A stretch of 26,814 nt of DNA from Ghiorsea sp. (GCA_030950765.1 JAUZQX010000026.1:1-26814), one strand, 5' to 3'; shown: positions 9,075 through 17,798, counted from the stretch's first letter. A program made the numbers and translations. The notes: generated by a model not told the origin, from the letters alone.

Positions 9075-10440
9075 GCTGACCCCTCTCTTTTAACTGCGCT
9101 GCAATACGGTACAAACCAGTACCATGTGAAGCTTTCACCAACAGCGTGCTAGCCAATGGTGGGAAGTCTTTACTCTCCAACCAAACACTTAATGCTTCGG
9201 CATCTCGAAATACACGAATACGATGTTTTGGGTTTGCAGCCTGCAGGCTTCCCATCAACGTACCAACCGTCAGCACCTCATCAATATCATATAAGTCCAA
9301 TTGTTGATGAATATGCTCAGCTTGTTCACCCAACTCCAACATATCGCCAATAATGGCAACGCGGTGACCAGATAAACTTGCCAAAGTATCTAAAGCCGCT
9401 TGCATAGAAGCAGGGTTTGCATTGTAACTATCATCGATAAGTGTAAAACTATTTGGCGCTGTAGAAATATACATACGTCCTTCCACAGGTTGCCAACTTT
9501 GCAAATGCTGCACGATTTGCTGCAGCGTCCAGCTTTGCTCTAAATCTTGTGCCAAACGTAATACTGTTTGTGTCACAAGTGCCATATCTTCTGCCCAATG
9601 TTTGGCAGGTAAAAGTAAATCGAATGCTGCTTCTTGCTGTTGATAAGATAGTGTTAAACGCTGCCCATCCAAAGACCATGTGACGGCATGTTGATGATCC
9701 ATATCCACAGTTTCTTGCGTATTCTGGGCATTAATTTTTGCAAACTGTTCTGCCACACCCAAACCCAGTACACACCAACCTTGCGGTGATAAATGTGTTA
9801 ATAACTTAGCTTTTTCTTGGGCAATACCAAGCTCTCCGCCTAACCCTTCACCATGGGCACAAGTTAACCCTGTCACAATGGCAATATCAGGCTGCACAAT
9901 GGCTGATAACCGTTCCATTTCACCTACTTCACTGATACCACACTCGATAATAGCAACATCTGCATGCTCAGGTACTTCCATCAAAGTTTTAGGCACACCA
10001 ATCAAATTATTAAAGTTTTTTTGTGTTGATGCCACTTCCAAACCCAAACCGCTTAACACATGCTGCAGCATAGAGCGCACGGTTGTTTTGCCATATGAAC
10101 CCGTAATCGCAATCACTTTGCTTTGCACAAGTTTTCTGCGATGACATGCAGCAATATCACCCAAAGCTTGCAAAGTATCGTGTACTTCAAGTTGCGGTGT
10201 ATCCAACAACCCCGACCAACCCGCAACACCTTGCACATCACCAATCAATGCCGATGCCTTATCTGCCACTTGCGCTGCATGTTGGTGTCCATCAAATGTT
10301 ACACCCCGCAGCGCCAAAAAAGCATGTCCTGCAATAAACTCGCGGCTATCCGTACCAATGCCAGCAATCAATGTGGGCACCTTATCTTGCACCCATTTGC
10401 CGCGGCTTGCTGCTGCCACTTCATCACCCGTCAAGCGCAT
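9064..10440 (-). CDS. murF: UDP-N-acetylmuramoyl-tripeptide--D-alanyl-D-alanine ligase MurF
   Basis: 458 residues. The N-terminal substrate domain has IGTDSREFIAGHAFLALRG. The P-loop is TGSYGKTT (113-120), followed by NFNNLIGVPKTL, a MurF hallmark. The C-terminal domain has IDDSYNANPASMQAALD and VAIIGDMLELGEQAE. MurF adds D-Ala-D-Ala (product of Ddl in the same operon) to the tripeptide precursor. The start overlaps the end of murE by ten bases and the stop lies inside mraY. Confidence 0.97.
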   Translation of the reverse strand: MRLTGDEVAAASRGKWVQDKVPTLIAGIGTDSREFIAGHAFLALRGVTFDGHQHAAQVADKASALIGDVQGVAGWSGLLDTPQLEVHDTLQALGDIAACHRRKLVQSKVIAITGSYGKTTVRSMLQHVLSGLGLEVASTQKNFNNLIGVPKTLMEVPEHADVAIIECGISEVGEMERLSAIVQPDIAIVTGLTCAHGEGLGGELGIAQEKAKLLTHLSPQGWCVLGLGVAEQFAKINAQNTQETVDMDHQHAVTWSLDGQRLTLSYQQQEAAFDLLLPAKHWAEDMALVTQTVLRLAQDLEQSWTLQQIVQHLQSWQPVEGRMYISTAPNSFTLIDDSYNANPASMQAALDTLASLSGHRVAIIGDMLELGEQAEHIHQQLDLYDIDEVLTVGTLMGSLQAANPKHRIRVFRDAEALSVWLESKDFPPLASTLLVKASHGTGLYRIAAQLKERGQHVI

Positions 10441-11900
10441 GATATCACTCCAAATTGTTTCATCGCTGCCAAAGCTTGCGCCTTATCACTCCATGGCAGT
10501 TTTTCACCTTGAATGTCCATATATGACTCATGCCCTTTGCCTGCAATGACCAATACATCACCGCAAGTTAACGATGCAACAGCCTGCGCAATGGCTTGCG
10601 CTCTATCGTGAATAATATGTACTTTATCTTGGACATCACCCACGCCTTGCAGCACATCCCCAGCAATATCTTCCTGCTTCTCGCTACGTGGGTTATCCGA
10701 GGTTAACCAACATTGATCAGCATAAGTCACTGCCATCTCACCCATCAGCGGGCGTTTACCTTTATCTCTGTCGCCACCGCAGCCAAACACCAGCAGCAAT
10801 TGTTCTTCTGTTAAATCACGCGCACTTTGTAAACACCGCTTCAAACCTTCGGCTGTATGTGCATAATCAATAAACACAGTCGCTTCATCATTCACCGGCT
10901 CAAGGCGACCCATAGGTGTACTGATTCGACCATCCCAAGCTGAAAAAGTTGGCAAAGGCACATCAAATAATGATTGCATCAGCAACACAACTGCCGCCAA
11001 GTTTTCCGCATGAAAATCGGCAACAGGCACATGGTTTAAACACACCTTTTCTTGCTGTGCCACAAAACACACCGCTGCATGTTCTCGTGTCCAACATATA
11101 TCAGCAGCATCTTTACCATACCAATACACAGCGCCTTGAACACCATCCAAAGCTTGCTGAATAAAAGGGTAATCTGCATTGCAGACCGCAATACCCTGCT
11201 GTTCTACAACAGTTTTTACAAAACTTGCCTTGCAAGCCAAATACGCATCAAAACCACCATGATCTTCCAAATGATCCTGACCTATGGTTGTCCAAATTGC
11301 CGCGGTAAATGGCAATGCTGCAATGCGCTCTTGTGCAATGCCATGTGATGAAACTTCCAATACCAAAGCCCCGATATTCTGTTGGCATGCCAACGCATAA
11401 ATACGGTGCAACTTCATCAATGAGGGTGTGGTATTCCCCAAATCTGTGATGTCATCTTTCGACTTCATCCAACCCAATGTACCGCATGACCATGCCGAGC
11501 CTAGGTGTAGTGCCAACACTTCGCGCAACATCCAAGCCGTGCTGGTTTTCCCATCCGTACCTGTGATACCAATACACGGTACTTGCGCTGACTCCGTTGC
11601 AAACCAGCGGCGCAACATTTTTCCAGCCGCAGTCATATCGGGCAGACAAGCACAAGCAACGGGCAAAAGCTGCTTTTGTTCACCTATCGCAATCACAACA
11701 CTTGCACCTTGTGTCAGCGCTTGTGCAATCAAAGCATCTTTATCTTGCACCCGAGACATACACAAAAAAGCATCGCCTGTCCTCAATTGACGCGTATCAT
11801 CACAAATCCGGGTCACCATTATATCTTGGGAATATACGCCCAAACCTGAAACCAAATCAGAGAGTAATTGCGGTTGGATATGAAGATTCATGTCATTCAC
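10431..11900 (-). CDS. murE: UDP-MurNAc-L-Ala-D-Glu--meso-diaminopimelate ligase MurE
   Basis: About 489 residues. Signatures are the N-terminal ICDDTRQLRTGDAFLC, the P-loop GITGTDGKTSTAW, EVSSHGIAQERI, FIDYAHTAEGL and FGCGGDRDKGKRP. The DNPR box (in LTSDNPRSEKQEDI) is the established marker for the meso-diaminopimelate-specific enzyme as opposed to the lysine type, implying DAP-type peptidoglycan. The start is uncertain. A GGAGG lies nine bases before a GTG at 11900 (VNDMNLHIQ), overlapping the ftsI stop by eight bases, while an in-frame ATG at 11891 is 18 bases from that GGAGG. I use the GTG; the ATG would shorten the protein by three residues. Confidence 0.93.
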   Translation of the reverse strand: MNDMNLHIQPQLLSDLVSGLGVYSQDIMVTRICDDTRQLRTGDAFLCMSRVQDKDALIAQALTQGASVVIAIGEQKQLLPVACACLPDMTAAGKMLRRWFATESAQVPCIGITGTDGKTSTAWMLREVLALHLGSAWSCGTLGWMKSKDDITDLGNTTPSLMKLHRIYALACQQNIGALVLEVSSHGIAQERIAALPFTAAIWTTIGQDHLEDHGGFDAYLACKASFVKTVVEQQGIAVCNADYPFIQQALDGVQGAVYWYGKDAADICWTREHAAVCFVAQQEKVCLNHVPVADFHAENLAAVVLLMQSLFDVPLPTFSAWDGRISTPMGRLEPVNDEATVFIDYAHTAEGLKRCLQSARDLTEEQLLLVFGCGGDRDKGKRPLMGEMAVTYADQCWLTSDNPRSEKQEDIAGDVLQGVGDVQDKVHIIHDRAQAIAQAVASLTCGDVLVIAGKGHESYMDIQGEKLPWSDKAQALAAMKQFGVISCA

Positions 11901-13785
11901 GAAGCCACACCTCCAAGGCATCACCAGCTTCTAAACCTTGCAACACAACAGGTTCACTTTTCACAACCCAGCCCTTACCATGTACACGCAACTGAATGTC
12001 ATTAAGCAAGGCAAAGCGGCGAACCTCTCGCAGTGACAAGCCATAAAGCGATTGCATATGCTCAGCTACGGCTGGTCGCTGCACACTGGCTTGCATCACT
12101 TTCCAATCTGAAGGATTGTTGTTCATTGTGGGGGCAATGCCCAACACAGGTAATGCCGCTGCCGCAATTTGTTTAAACACGGGTGCAGCAGTTGAACCAC
12201 CATAAATACTACTTTTAGGCTCATCCAAAACAACAACAATCACCAATTCTGGTGCTTCAGCAGGCACTAAACCTGCAAACACAGCAGTAAACTTATCCTT
12301 AGAGTAGCCACCTTGCCCATTGGGTTTTTGCGCAGTTCCTGTCTTACCTGCCACGGTATACCCCAAAGGTACGGCTTTTGTGCCCGTGCCACCTAACTTG
12401 GTCACATCCGCCAACATGGATAACACATCACGAGCAACTTGCTCTGAAACCACACGATGCCCTTCTATAGGTTTATCTTCTTGTACCAACTGTGGGCGAT
12501 AATAAACACCTCCATTGGCAAACACTGAAAATGCCGCCGCAAGTTGAATGGGTGTTACAGCAACACCTTGTCCAAACGCAATATTTGCCGTTTCAACAGG
12601 CCCCCATTTCTGTACAGGCGGTAAAATACCTGCCGACTCGCCACCCAACCCCAAACCTGTCTTACGATGAAAACCCACTTCAGTAAGCACCCGATTCAAA
12701 TCTTCTTTACCAATGTCCAATGCAAGTTTTGCGGCACCAATATTACTCGACACCACTAATAGCTTACGCAAGTCAATCCAGCCCTCAGGATGGTCATCTT
12801 TAATGGTTTTATCAGCTACCGTAAACTTACCATTCTCACAATAAATCAAAGAATCCATGGTATACTGACCCGTTGATAATGCCGCTGCCACGGTAAATGG
12901 TTTAAGCACTGAACCTGGCTCAAACACATCGGTCACCACACGGTTTCTCCAATCTTTGGGTCTATACTTACCAAACGAATTGGGGTTAAACCCAGGCCAG
13001 CTGGTCATTGCCAATACATGCCCATTGTGCGGGTTCATAATGACAACAGAACCACCCTTGGCACCTGTCTTGGCTACACCATTTGCCAATGCTGAGTAGG
13101 CAATACTTTGCACACTGACATCAAGGTTAAGCTTTAGAGACTCACCCATCATAGGTTTTTTTAACCAAGTGCTACCCGGCAAGCTGTACCCATTGGCTGC
13201 CCTGCGCAGTTGCACACGACCAGGCTCGCCCGACAATTTACTATTAAATGCTAATTCCAAACCTTCCAAGCCATAGTTGTCCGTACCCACAAAACCAACC
13301 AAGTGACCTGTTTCAGGGCCAAAAGGATGGTATCTACGCCATTCTTTTTCAATGCGCACACCAGCCAATCCTAGTGCTTGAACAGCCTTGGCTGTTTGCG
13401 GTGCAACACGGCGGGATAACCAAACAAATCCTTGGCGCTTACCAATGCGCTGCTTTAATTGATGCAAAGGCATATCTAAAGCTACAGACAAAGCAGGTAA
13501 ATCTTCGGGTTTAATATCCGAAGCGATCGCAGCAATCGAAGGCATTTCAACGCTTTCAGATAAAACGCGATTTGCACGGTCAAGAATGAGGCCGCGCGGT
13601 GCATCGACATCATACTGATGTATCCTTTGATTATCCGCCTGAGCAGATAAGTCGGCTGATTGCAGCCATTGTAAATCAACGGCGCGAATCACCATCAATG
13701 CCAATCCCAAAACAACAAGACCAATCACCACCTCAATACGGCGCTGCTCAAAAGTTTGTGGCTCAATGATATGTTTGCGCTTCAT
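11893..13785 (-). CDS. ftsI: Septal transpeptidase FtsI (PBP3) with a C-terminal PASTA domain
   Basis: 630 residues. One membrane helix (about 18-37) is followed by the PBP dimerisation domain (APRGLILDRANRVL) and the transpeptidase domain with all three motifs: SxxK in GSVLKP (S292), SSN (346-348) and KTGTAQ (481-486). Residues about 573-629 (HMQSLYGLSLREVRRFALL, KGWVVKSEPVVLQGLEAGD, LEVWL) match the PASTA pattern. E. coli FtsI (588 residues) lacks such a domain; SpoVD-like and many deltaproteobacterial homologues have one. It cross-links septal peptidoglycan in the periplasm with FtsW as glycosyltransferase partner. The start overlaps ftsL as ATGA. Confidence 0.96.
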   Translation of the reverse strand: MKRKHIIEPQTFEQRRIEVVIGLVVLGLALMVIRAVDLQWLQSADLSAQADNQRIHQYDVDAPRGLILDRANRVLSESVEMPSIAAIASDIKPEDLPALSVALDMPLHQLKQRIGKRQGFVWLSRRVAPQTAKAVQALGLAGVRIEKEWRRYHPFGPETGHLVGFVGTDNYGLEGLELAFNSKLSGEPGRVQLRRAANGYSLPGSTWLKKPMMGESLKLNLDVSVQSIAYSALANGVAKTGAKGGSVVIMNPHNGHVLAMTSWPGFNPNSFGKYRPKDWRNRVVTDVFEPGSVLKPFTVAAALSTGQYTMDSLIYCENGKFTVADKTIKDDHPEGWIDLRKLLVVSSNIGAAKLALDIGKEDLNRVLTEVGFHRKTGLGLGGESAGILPPVQKWGPVETANIAFGQGVAVTPIQLAAAFSVFANGGVYYRPQLVQEDKPIEGHRVVSEQVARDVLSMLADVTKLGGTGTKAVPLGYTVAGKTGTAQKPNGQGGYSKDKFTAVFAGLVPAEAPELVIVVVLDEPKSSIYGGSTAAPVFKQIAAAALPVLGIAPTMNNNPSDWKVMQASVQRPAVAEHMQSLYGLSLREVRRFALLNDIQLRVHGKGWVVKSEPVVLQGLEAGDALEVWLRE

Positions 13786-14042
13786 GGCCGAATCACCTGC
13801 ATCGATGTTGGTGCCTGCATGCCTAACTCTTCATGCGCCAATCGACGCAAGCTATTGGGCCGCATCAAACTCGCCAACTCCAATTTTAAATTCTGCACAT
13901 CCTGCTGCGCAAGGCGCTGCTCTTGTTTGGAACTAGAAACTTGCTGTGCGACCACAACACGCAAATGTGATAACCACACCTGCCCTGCAGACAAAAAACC
14001 AATCGAAATAACCAATAAAGGCATAAGCCAACGCCTTAACAT
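13782..14042 (-). CDS. ftsL: Cell division protein FtsL
   Basis: 86 residues: a short basic N-terminus, one transmembrane helix (about 5-25, PLLVISIGFLSAGQVWL) and a periplasmic heptad-rich stretch (about 30-62) expected to form a coiled coil. It ends in an LRRLAHEELGMQAPTSMQVI segment that resembles the conserved FtsL tail. Size, topology and position between rsmH and ftsI give the call; the sequence alone would be weak, as is normal for this family. FtsL pairs with FtsB and FtsQ and signals to FtsWI. The ATG lies seven bases inside the rsmH end, and the stop overlaps the ftsI start. Confidence 0.9.
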   Translation of the reverse strand: MLRRWLMPLLVISIGFLSAGQVWLSHLRVVVAQQVSSSKQEQRLAQQDVQNLKLELASLMRPNSLRRLAHEELGMQAPTSMQVIRP

Positions 14043-14983
14043 GGTTCACCCACTTTTTCAGCAATCCTTAACATTGCCGAACGACTGCGTGGGTTCAGCG
14101 CTATCTCTTCTTCACTCGCACGCACAGGTTTCTTTTGCACCCAACGCATGGTTGGTTTGATACCACAAACACAAATAGGAAACTGTGGCGGACATGTACA
14201 ACCATGCACTTCTTTCTCAATTAAATCTCGAATACGCCTATCTTCACCCGAGTGAAAAGAGATAATCGCCAAACGACCGCCTGGCTTTAACAATTGCATC
14301 GCCGATTTGACTGCGGCATCAATTTGTCCCATTTCATCATTCACCCAAATACGTAAAGCCTGAAAAGTACGTGTCGCTGGGTGCGCACCACTGTGACGCA
14401 TCTTTTTGGGTGTCGCATGAAAACATATATTTTCAAGATCTTTGGTTGTGCTCATCTGTCCCTGATGTACGGCTTCTAAAATGGCGCGAGCAATACGACC
14501 AGCAAACCTTTCGCCACCATGTTCACGGATAATACCCATCAATTCGGATTCAGATACACGTGCCAACTTGTATGCAAGCGACTCACCCGATTCATTATCC
14601 ATACGCATGTCCAACGGGCCATCTTTCATAAAAGAAAAGCCGCGTTCTGCATGATCAAGCTGCGGTGATGACACACCCAAATCGAAACCTATGCCACTGA
14701 CATCATCCCAACCTTGCGCGCGCACAGCATCTTCCAAACCTGCAAAATCTGTATAATGTATATGAAACCGAGAATCTTGTTCAGCCAGAGCCTCTCCTGC
14801 AGCCACAGCTTCAGGGTCTCTATCCAAACCCAAAACCTGACCTTGTGCAGAAAGTTCATTCAATAAAAGTTGTGTGTGGCCCCCACGCCCAAAAGTTGCA
14901 TCAACATAACAACCATCCTTATCCGCACACAAACCTTCAATATACGGCTCCGCCAATACTGAAATATGCGCTGACTTAAGCAT
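14036..14983 (-). CDS. rsmH: 16S rRNA (cytosine(1402)-N(4))-methyltransferase RsmH
   Basis: 315 residues from MLKSAHISVLAEPYIEGL. The SAM-binding motif is VDATFGRGGHT (27-37), followed by LGLDRDPEA, GIGFDLGVSSPQLDHAERGFSF and DGPLDMRMD. The C-terminus has FQALRIWVNDE, GGRLAIISFHSGEDRRIRD and LNPRSRSAMLRIAEK, all RsmH (MraW) signatures. It methylates N4 of C1402 in the 16S decoding centre. The frame stays open to 15058 within mraZ, but the ATG at 14983 gives the family N-terminus and overlaps the mraZ stop (TGATG), so the longer form is rejected. Confidence 0.97.
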   Translation of the reverse strand: MLKSAHISVLAEPYIEGLCADKDGCYVDATFGRGGHTQLLLNELSAQGQVLGLDRDPEAVAAGEALAEQDSRFHIHYTDFAGLEDAVRAQGWDDVSGIGFDLGVSSPQLDHAERGFSFMKDGPLDMRMDNESGESLAYKLARVSESELMGIIREHGGERFAGRIARAILEAVHQGQMSTTKDLENICFHATPKKMRHSGAHPATRTFQALRIWVNDEMGQIDAAVKSAMQLLKPGGRLAIISFHSGEDRRIRDLIEKEVHGCTCPPQFPICVCGIKPTMRWVQKKPVRASEEEIALNPRSRSAMLRIAEKVGEPC

Positions 14984-15417
14984 CAGAAGTCCAAATCCAT
15001 ATCTTGAAGTAATGACAATGACGATGCGAGCTGCGCGTCCCATGCGCTCACATCCCATATTTCAAACGTATCCAACGAACCTGCAAAAACGCTACCTTTA
15101 CTAAGACTTGCATAATCACGAAGGTTTTGCGGAATCAATACACGCCCTTGTTTATCTGGCGCATACTCTTGCGCTGAACTTATCACAGTGCGCTTAAATG
15201 CAATGACCGTACGGTCATTGCTTGGTCTTGCTGAAACTTTGCTAAGTAAACGTTTCCACTCACGTTGTGGGTAAGCACGAAGACACGGCGCGTATGGGTC
15301 ACGGGTCACCACGATGGAAGAGTCATCATAATTTTTAAGCAGCACGTCACGGAAAGGCGCGGGGATGTTCACGCGCCCTTTATCGTCCATGTTATTGGTA
15401 TATTCACCTTGAAACAT
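14983..15417 (-). CDS. mraZ: Transcriptional regulator MraZ
   Basis: 144 residues with two tandem SpoVT/AbrB-type half-domains, each carrying the conserved core: NNMDDKGRVNIPAPFRD near the N-terminus and APDKQGRVLIPQNLRDYA in the second half. MraZ is the first gene of dcw clusters. In E. coli it binds direct TGGGN repeats upstream of itself and represses the operon. Such repeats are present here directly upstream (see 15463-15487), so autoregulation is a strong inference. The start ATG at 15417 gives the standard MFQGEY-type N-terminus. No strong Shine-Dalgarno is visible in the adjacent 15 bases. Confidence 0.97.
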   Translation of the reverse strand: MFQGEYTNNMDDKGRVNIPAPFRDVLLKNYDDSSIVVTRDPYAPCLRAYPQREWKRLLSKVSARPSNDRTVIAFKRTVISSAQEYAPDKQGRVLIPQNLRDYASLSKGSVFAGSLDTFEIWDVSAWDAQLASSLSLLQDMDLDF

Positions 15418-15462
15418 ACACTACCACTTAACCTCATTTAGCCCAGGCACTCAAAACAAGCT

Positions 15463-15487
15463 ACCCACTTTTACCCACTAACCGCCA
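15463..15487 (-). promoter_or_regulatory. MraZ-box array: three TGGGN-type direct repeats at 10-base period
   Basis: On the minus strand the pentamers TGGCG (15483-15487), TGGGT (15473-15477) and TGGGT (15463-15467) are spaced exactly 10 bases apart. This is the arrangement known for MraZ binding sites (TGGGN separated by five bases). The first copy has one mismatch. The array covers the -10 end and the predicted start site, a position suited to repression of the operon by its first gene product. Confidence 0.75.
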
Positions 15488-15515
15488 ATATCGACCACAA
15501 AATACCCCTTGTCAA
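15487..15515 (-). promoter_or_regulatory. Sigma70-like promoter of the mraZ-dcw operon
   Basis: Read on the minus strand, a perfect -35 hexamer TTGACA (15510-15515) is followed after exactly 17 bases by GATATT (15487-15492, four of six matches to TATAAT). Transcription would begin near 15480, about 60 bases upstream of the mraZ ATG. It is the only promoter-like pair I picked out by eye for the cluster; internal promoters were not searched exhaustively. Confidence 0.7.
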
Positions 15516-15570
15516 CCACATTAAACCTTGCATTCCCCATACTGTGACATTTATTACACACTAAAAAGCA

Positions 15571-15599
15571 TTGTCAGGCGCACAGAGAACATCTACATT
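15571..15599 (+). promoter_or_regulatory. Candidate promoter of the response-regulator gene, predicting a leaderless mRNA
   Basis: TTGTCA (15571-15576) and TACATT (15594-15599) are separated by exactly 17 bases, with five and four matches to the sigma70 hexamers. The expected start site, about seven bases past the -10, falls on or next to the ATG at 15606. No convincing Shine-Dalgarno is seen between 15577 and 15605. An alternative upstream pair starting TTGCAT at 15528 has a poor -10. Confidence 0.4.
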
Positions 15600-15605
15600 G
15601 CGTCT

Positions 15606-16292
15606 ATGAAAATTTTGATTGTTGAAGATGAAGTTCAAGTTGCCCAAGTTTTACAAAAAGGCTTGCGTGAAGAAGGTCACGCCGTTGACATATCCCATGA
15701 TGGAGAAGACGGCGGTTTCCTTGCCGAAGTCAATGATTACGACCTTATTATCCTAGATTTAATGCTGCCCAAGAAAAACGGCATTCAAGTCTGCCGAGAG
15801 ATTCGTGACCGTGGCGTGAATACACCTGTGTTGATGCTAACAGCTAGAGATAGCGTGGAAGACAAAGTGCGTGGTTTGGATGCTGGTGCAGATGACTACA
15901 TGGCAAAACCTTTTTCTTTCCAAGAGTTGCTGGCTCGTGTTCGCGCCTTATTACGCCGCACGTCTGATAGTAAAACACCAACACTAACCATGGCAGACTT
16001 AGAGCTTGACCCTATCAGCCGCCAAGTCACCCGCGGTGAAAAAAACATTCGTTTAACCACCAAGGAATATGCCTTGTTGGAATACCTTATGCGCAACCCC
16101 TACAAAGTTCTTTCACGCACCCTGATTGGTGAACATGTGTGGGACATGAACTTTGACCCTGAAAGTAATGTGATTGACGTGTATGTCAGCCATTTACGAG
16201 CAAAAGTTGATAAAAACTTTGAATTATCTTTAATTCACACTTTACGTGGGCAGGGTTATATTTTAAGCGATAAGTATCAGGAAGGCACATAG
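15606..16292 (+). CDS. OmpR/PhoB-family DNA-binding response regulator
   Basis: 228 residues. The receiver domain (1-115) has the acidic pocket E7/D8, the phosphoacceptor D51 in DLIILDLMLPKKNG, T79 in VLMLTARDS and K101 in YMAKPFSFQEL. The C-terminal winged helix has LTTKEYALLEYLMRNPYKVLSR and SNVIDVYVSHLRAKVD, then HTLRGQGYIL, standard for the OmpR class (closest in feel to CusR/QseB regulators). It should be phosphorylated by the kinase encoded 15 bases downstream. The ATG at 15606 starts the conserved MKILIVEDE; the open frame back to a TTG at 15528 is rejected because it adds 26 residues before the receiver domain. Target genes cannot be inferred; it is divergent from mraZ, not part of the dcw operon. 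Confidence 0.95.
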   Translation: MKILIVEDEVQVAQVLQKGLREEGHAVDISHDGEDGGFLAEVNDYDLIILDLMLPKKNGIQVCREIRDRGVNTPVLMLTARDSVEDKVRGLDAGADDYMAKPFSFQELLARVRALLRRTSDSKTPTLTMADLELDPISRQVTRGEKNIRLTTKEYALLEYLMRNPYKVLSRTLIGEHVWDMNFDPESNVIDVYVSHLRAKVDKNFELSLIHTLRGQGYILSDKYQEGT

Positions 16293-16307
16293 CAAAGACC
16301 TATCCTG

Positions 16308-17798
16308 ATGACAAACTGGTTCTCTTCACTCTATAATCATTTCTTTCGCACCTTCCGTGGCAGACTTGCCATGCATTATGTTGGCGTGGAATTTGCGATT
16401 CTGGTGGTGGCAGCTGGTTTAATTTATTGGTTATTATCCATGCAAATCTACCAAGAGGTGGATGAAGAGCTTTTTCGTGATGCCCAGCAATTGGTTCAAC
16501 AGCTCGAAGAGTCTCCCACAGCCCAATGGGACCACCACTTGCGCGAGTTTTCTACCTACTACCGTGGTGTGGTTCAACTCGTCAACCGTGATGGCGTTAT
16601 CCTGTTTAGCGTAGGCGAAGAGCTTGTTGGCAAAGAAAAACATGATGTTGCCCATGCAATCCACGGTGCATTTAAAGGTAACGCTACAGTATTTGTTTCA
16701 ACACAAGGGTTACTTCGTGAAGATAACCTTCGCGTGGCCGTGATGCCCATTCGGGCTGGCACCCAAATTGTAGCCGTTGCGATTTTAGCACGTACCACAC
16801 GTGATATTCAAAAATTCTTCAAACTCCTTTATATCTTGGGTGGGGTTCTCGGTCTTTTATCCATGCTCATCAGTGGTCTCGTTGGTTACCGCATGGCACG
16901 GCGCTCCCTGCGACCTATCAATGACATTACCGATGCTGCGCATGCCGTTGCTCACGGCGATTTAAGCCGCAGACTCAATTCATCCGTACACGACCAAGAG
17001 ATTCGAGATTTAATTCATTCACTGAATAAAATGTTTGTATGTTTAGAAACCAACTTTAATAGCCAAAAACGTTTTGTATCCGACACATCCCATGAACTTC
17101 GCCACCCCATCACCATTCTTAAAAGTGAAATCGAAGTTGCGCTGATGCAAGAACGCTCCCCCGAAGAGTATAAAGCTCTACTCAAGCAACTCTTCTCCAT
17201 CAGCGAGCGTATGCAGCATATTGTTAATGATATGCTGACACTGGCACAAGCCGATGCTGGCACACTAGAAATACCACAAGAACGCGTCGACTTATCATTA
17301 ATGCTTCAGGAGGTGGGTCAAGATCACCTCATGTTATTCTCCAAACGAAACATTAACCTAGAAATGAATATTCAAGATGACCTTGAGGTGATGGGTGACC
17401 AGCGCCGTTTAGAGCGGGTATTTTATAACTTATTAAACAATGCATTTCGTTATGCTCCCGACGCTTCCACCGTCACTTTATATGCATCTGCCGAGGGCGA
17501 AGAAGTCATCGTCAAAGTATCCGACCAAGGGCCTGGCGTACCACCAGAGGCACAGCCACATTTATTCGAACGTTTTTATCGTGCAGATGATGCGCGCAAC
17601 AATCAAAAAGGTGAAGGTGCTGGGCTTGGGCTTGCCATTTGCAAACATATTGTCTTAGCTCACCAAGGCAGTATCACCGTACAAAGTGAACCTGGGAAAG
17701 GTGCCACTTTTGAAGTAAAACTACCCTTGTCTTCCGCCAACCCAGATTATTCCAAACGTCTGCAAAATATTTTGACTGACAAACAGAGCTCACTTTAA
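16308..17798 (+). CDS. Membrane sensor histidine kinase (HAMP, HisKA, HATPase_c)
   Basis: 496 residues. TM1 is at about 25-45 and TM2 at about 173-193, enclosing a periplasmic sensor domain of about 125 residues that I do not recognise. HAMP follows (about 194-248, SLRPINDITDAAHAVAHGDLS), then the dimerisation and phosphoacceptor helix with H262 in SHELRHPI. The ATPase has the N box NLLNNAF (374-380), DQGPG (406-410) and GAGLGL (437-442). It is the partner of the preceding regulator. No strong ribosome binding site precedes the ATG. The stop codon lies inside the TTTAA repeat that flanks a 97-bp inverted-repeat element, so the last residues may have been shaped by that insertion. Confidence 0.95.
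   Translation: MTNWFSSLYNHFFRTFRGRLAMHYVGVEFAILVVAAGLIYWLLSMQIYQEVDEELFRDAQQLVQQLEESPTAQWDHHLREFSTYYRGVVQLVNRDGVILFSVGEELVGKEKHDVAHAIHGAFKGNATVFVSTQGLLREDNLRVAVMPIRAGTQIVAVAILARTTRDIQKFFKLLYILGGVLGLLSMLISGLVGYRMARRSLRPINDITDAAHAVAHGDLSRRLNSSVHDQEIRDLIHSLNKMFVCLETNFNSQKRFVSDTSHELRHPITILKSEIEVALMQERSPEEYKALLKQLFSISERMQHIVNDMLTLAQADAGTLEIPQERVDLSLMLQEVGQDHLMLFSKRNINLEMNIQDDLEVMGDQRRLERVFYNLLNNAFRYAPDASTVTLYASAEGEEVIVKVSDQGPGVPPEAQPHLFERFYRADDARNNQKGEGAGLGLAICKHIVLAHQGSITVQSEPGKGATFEVKLPLSSANPDYSKRLQNILTDKQSSL

Noticed and set aside
15441..15445. A fourth MraZ-like pentamer (TGGGC on the minus strand)
   Set aside because: It is out of the 10-base phase of the other three boxes, so I do not count it as part of the array.
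15528..15605. In-frame N-terminal extension of the response regulator from a TTG
   Set aside because: The 26 added residues precede the conserved MKILIVEDE start of the receiver domain and would overlap the promoter region; there is no ribosome binding site for the TTG.
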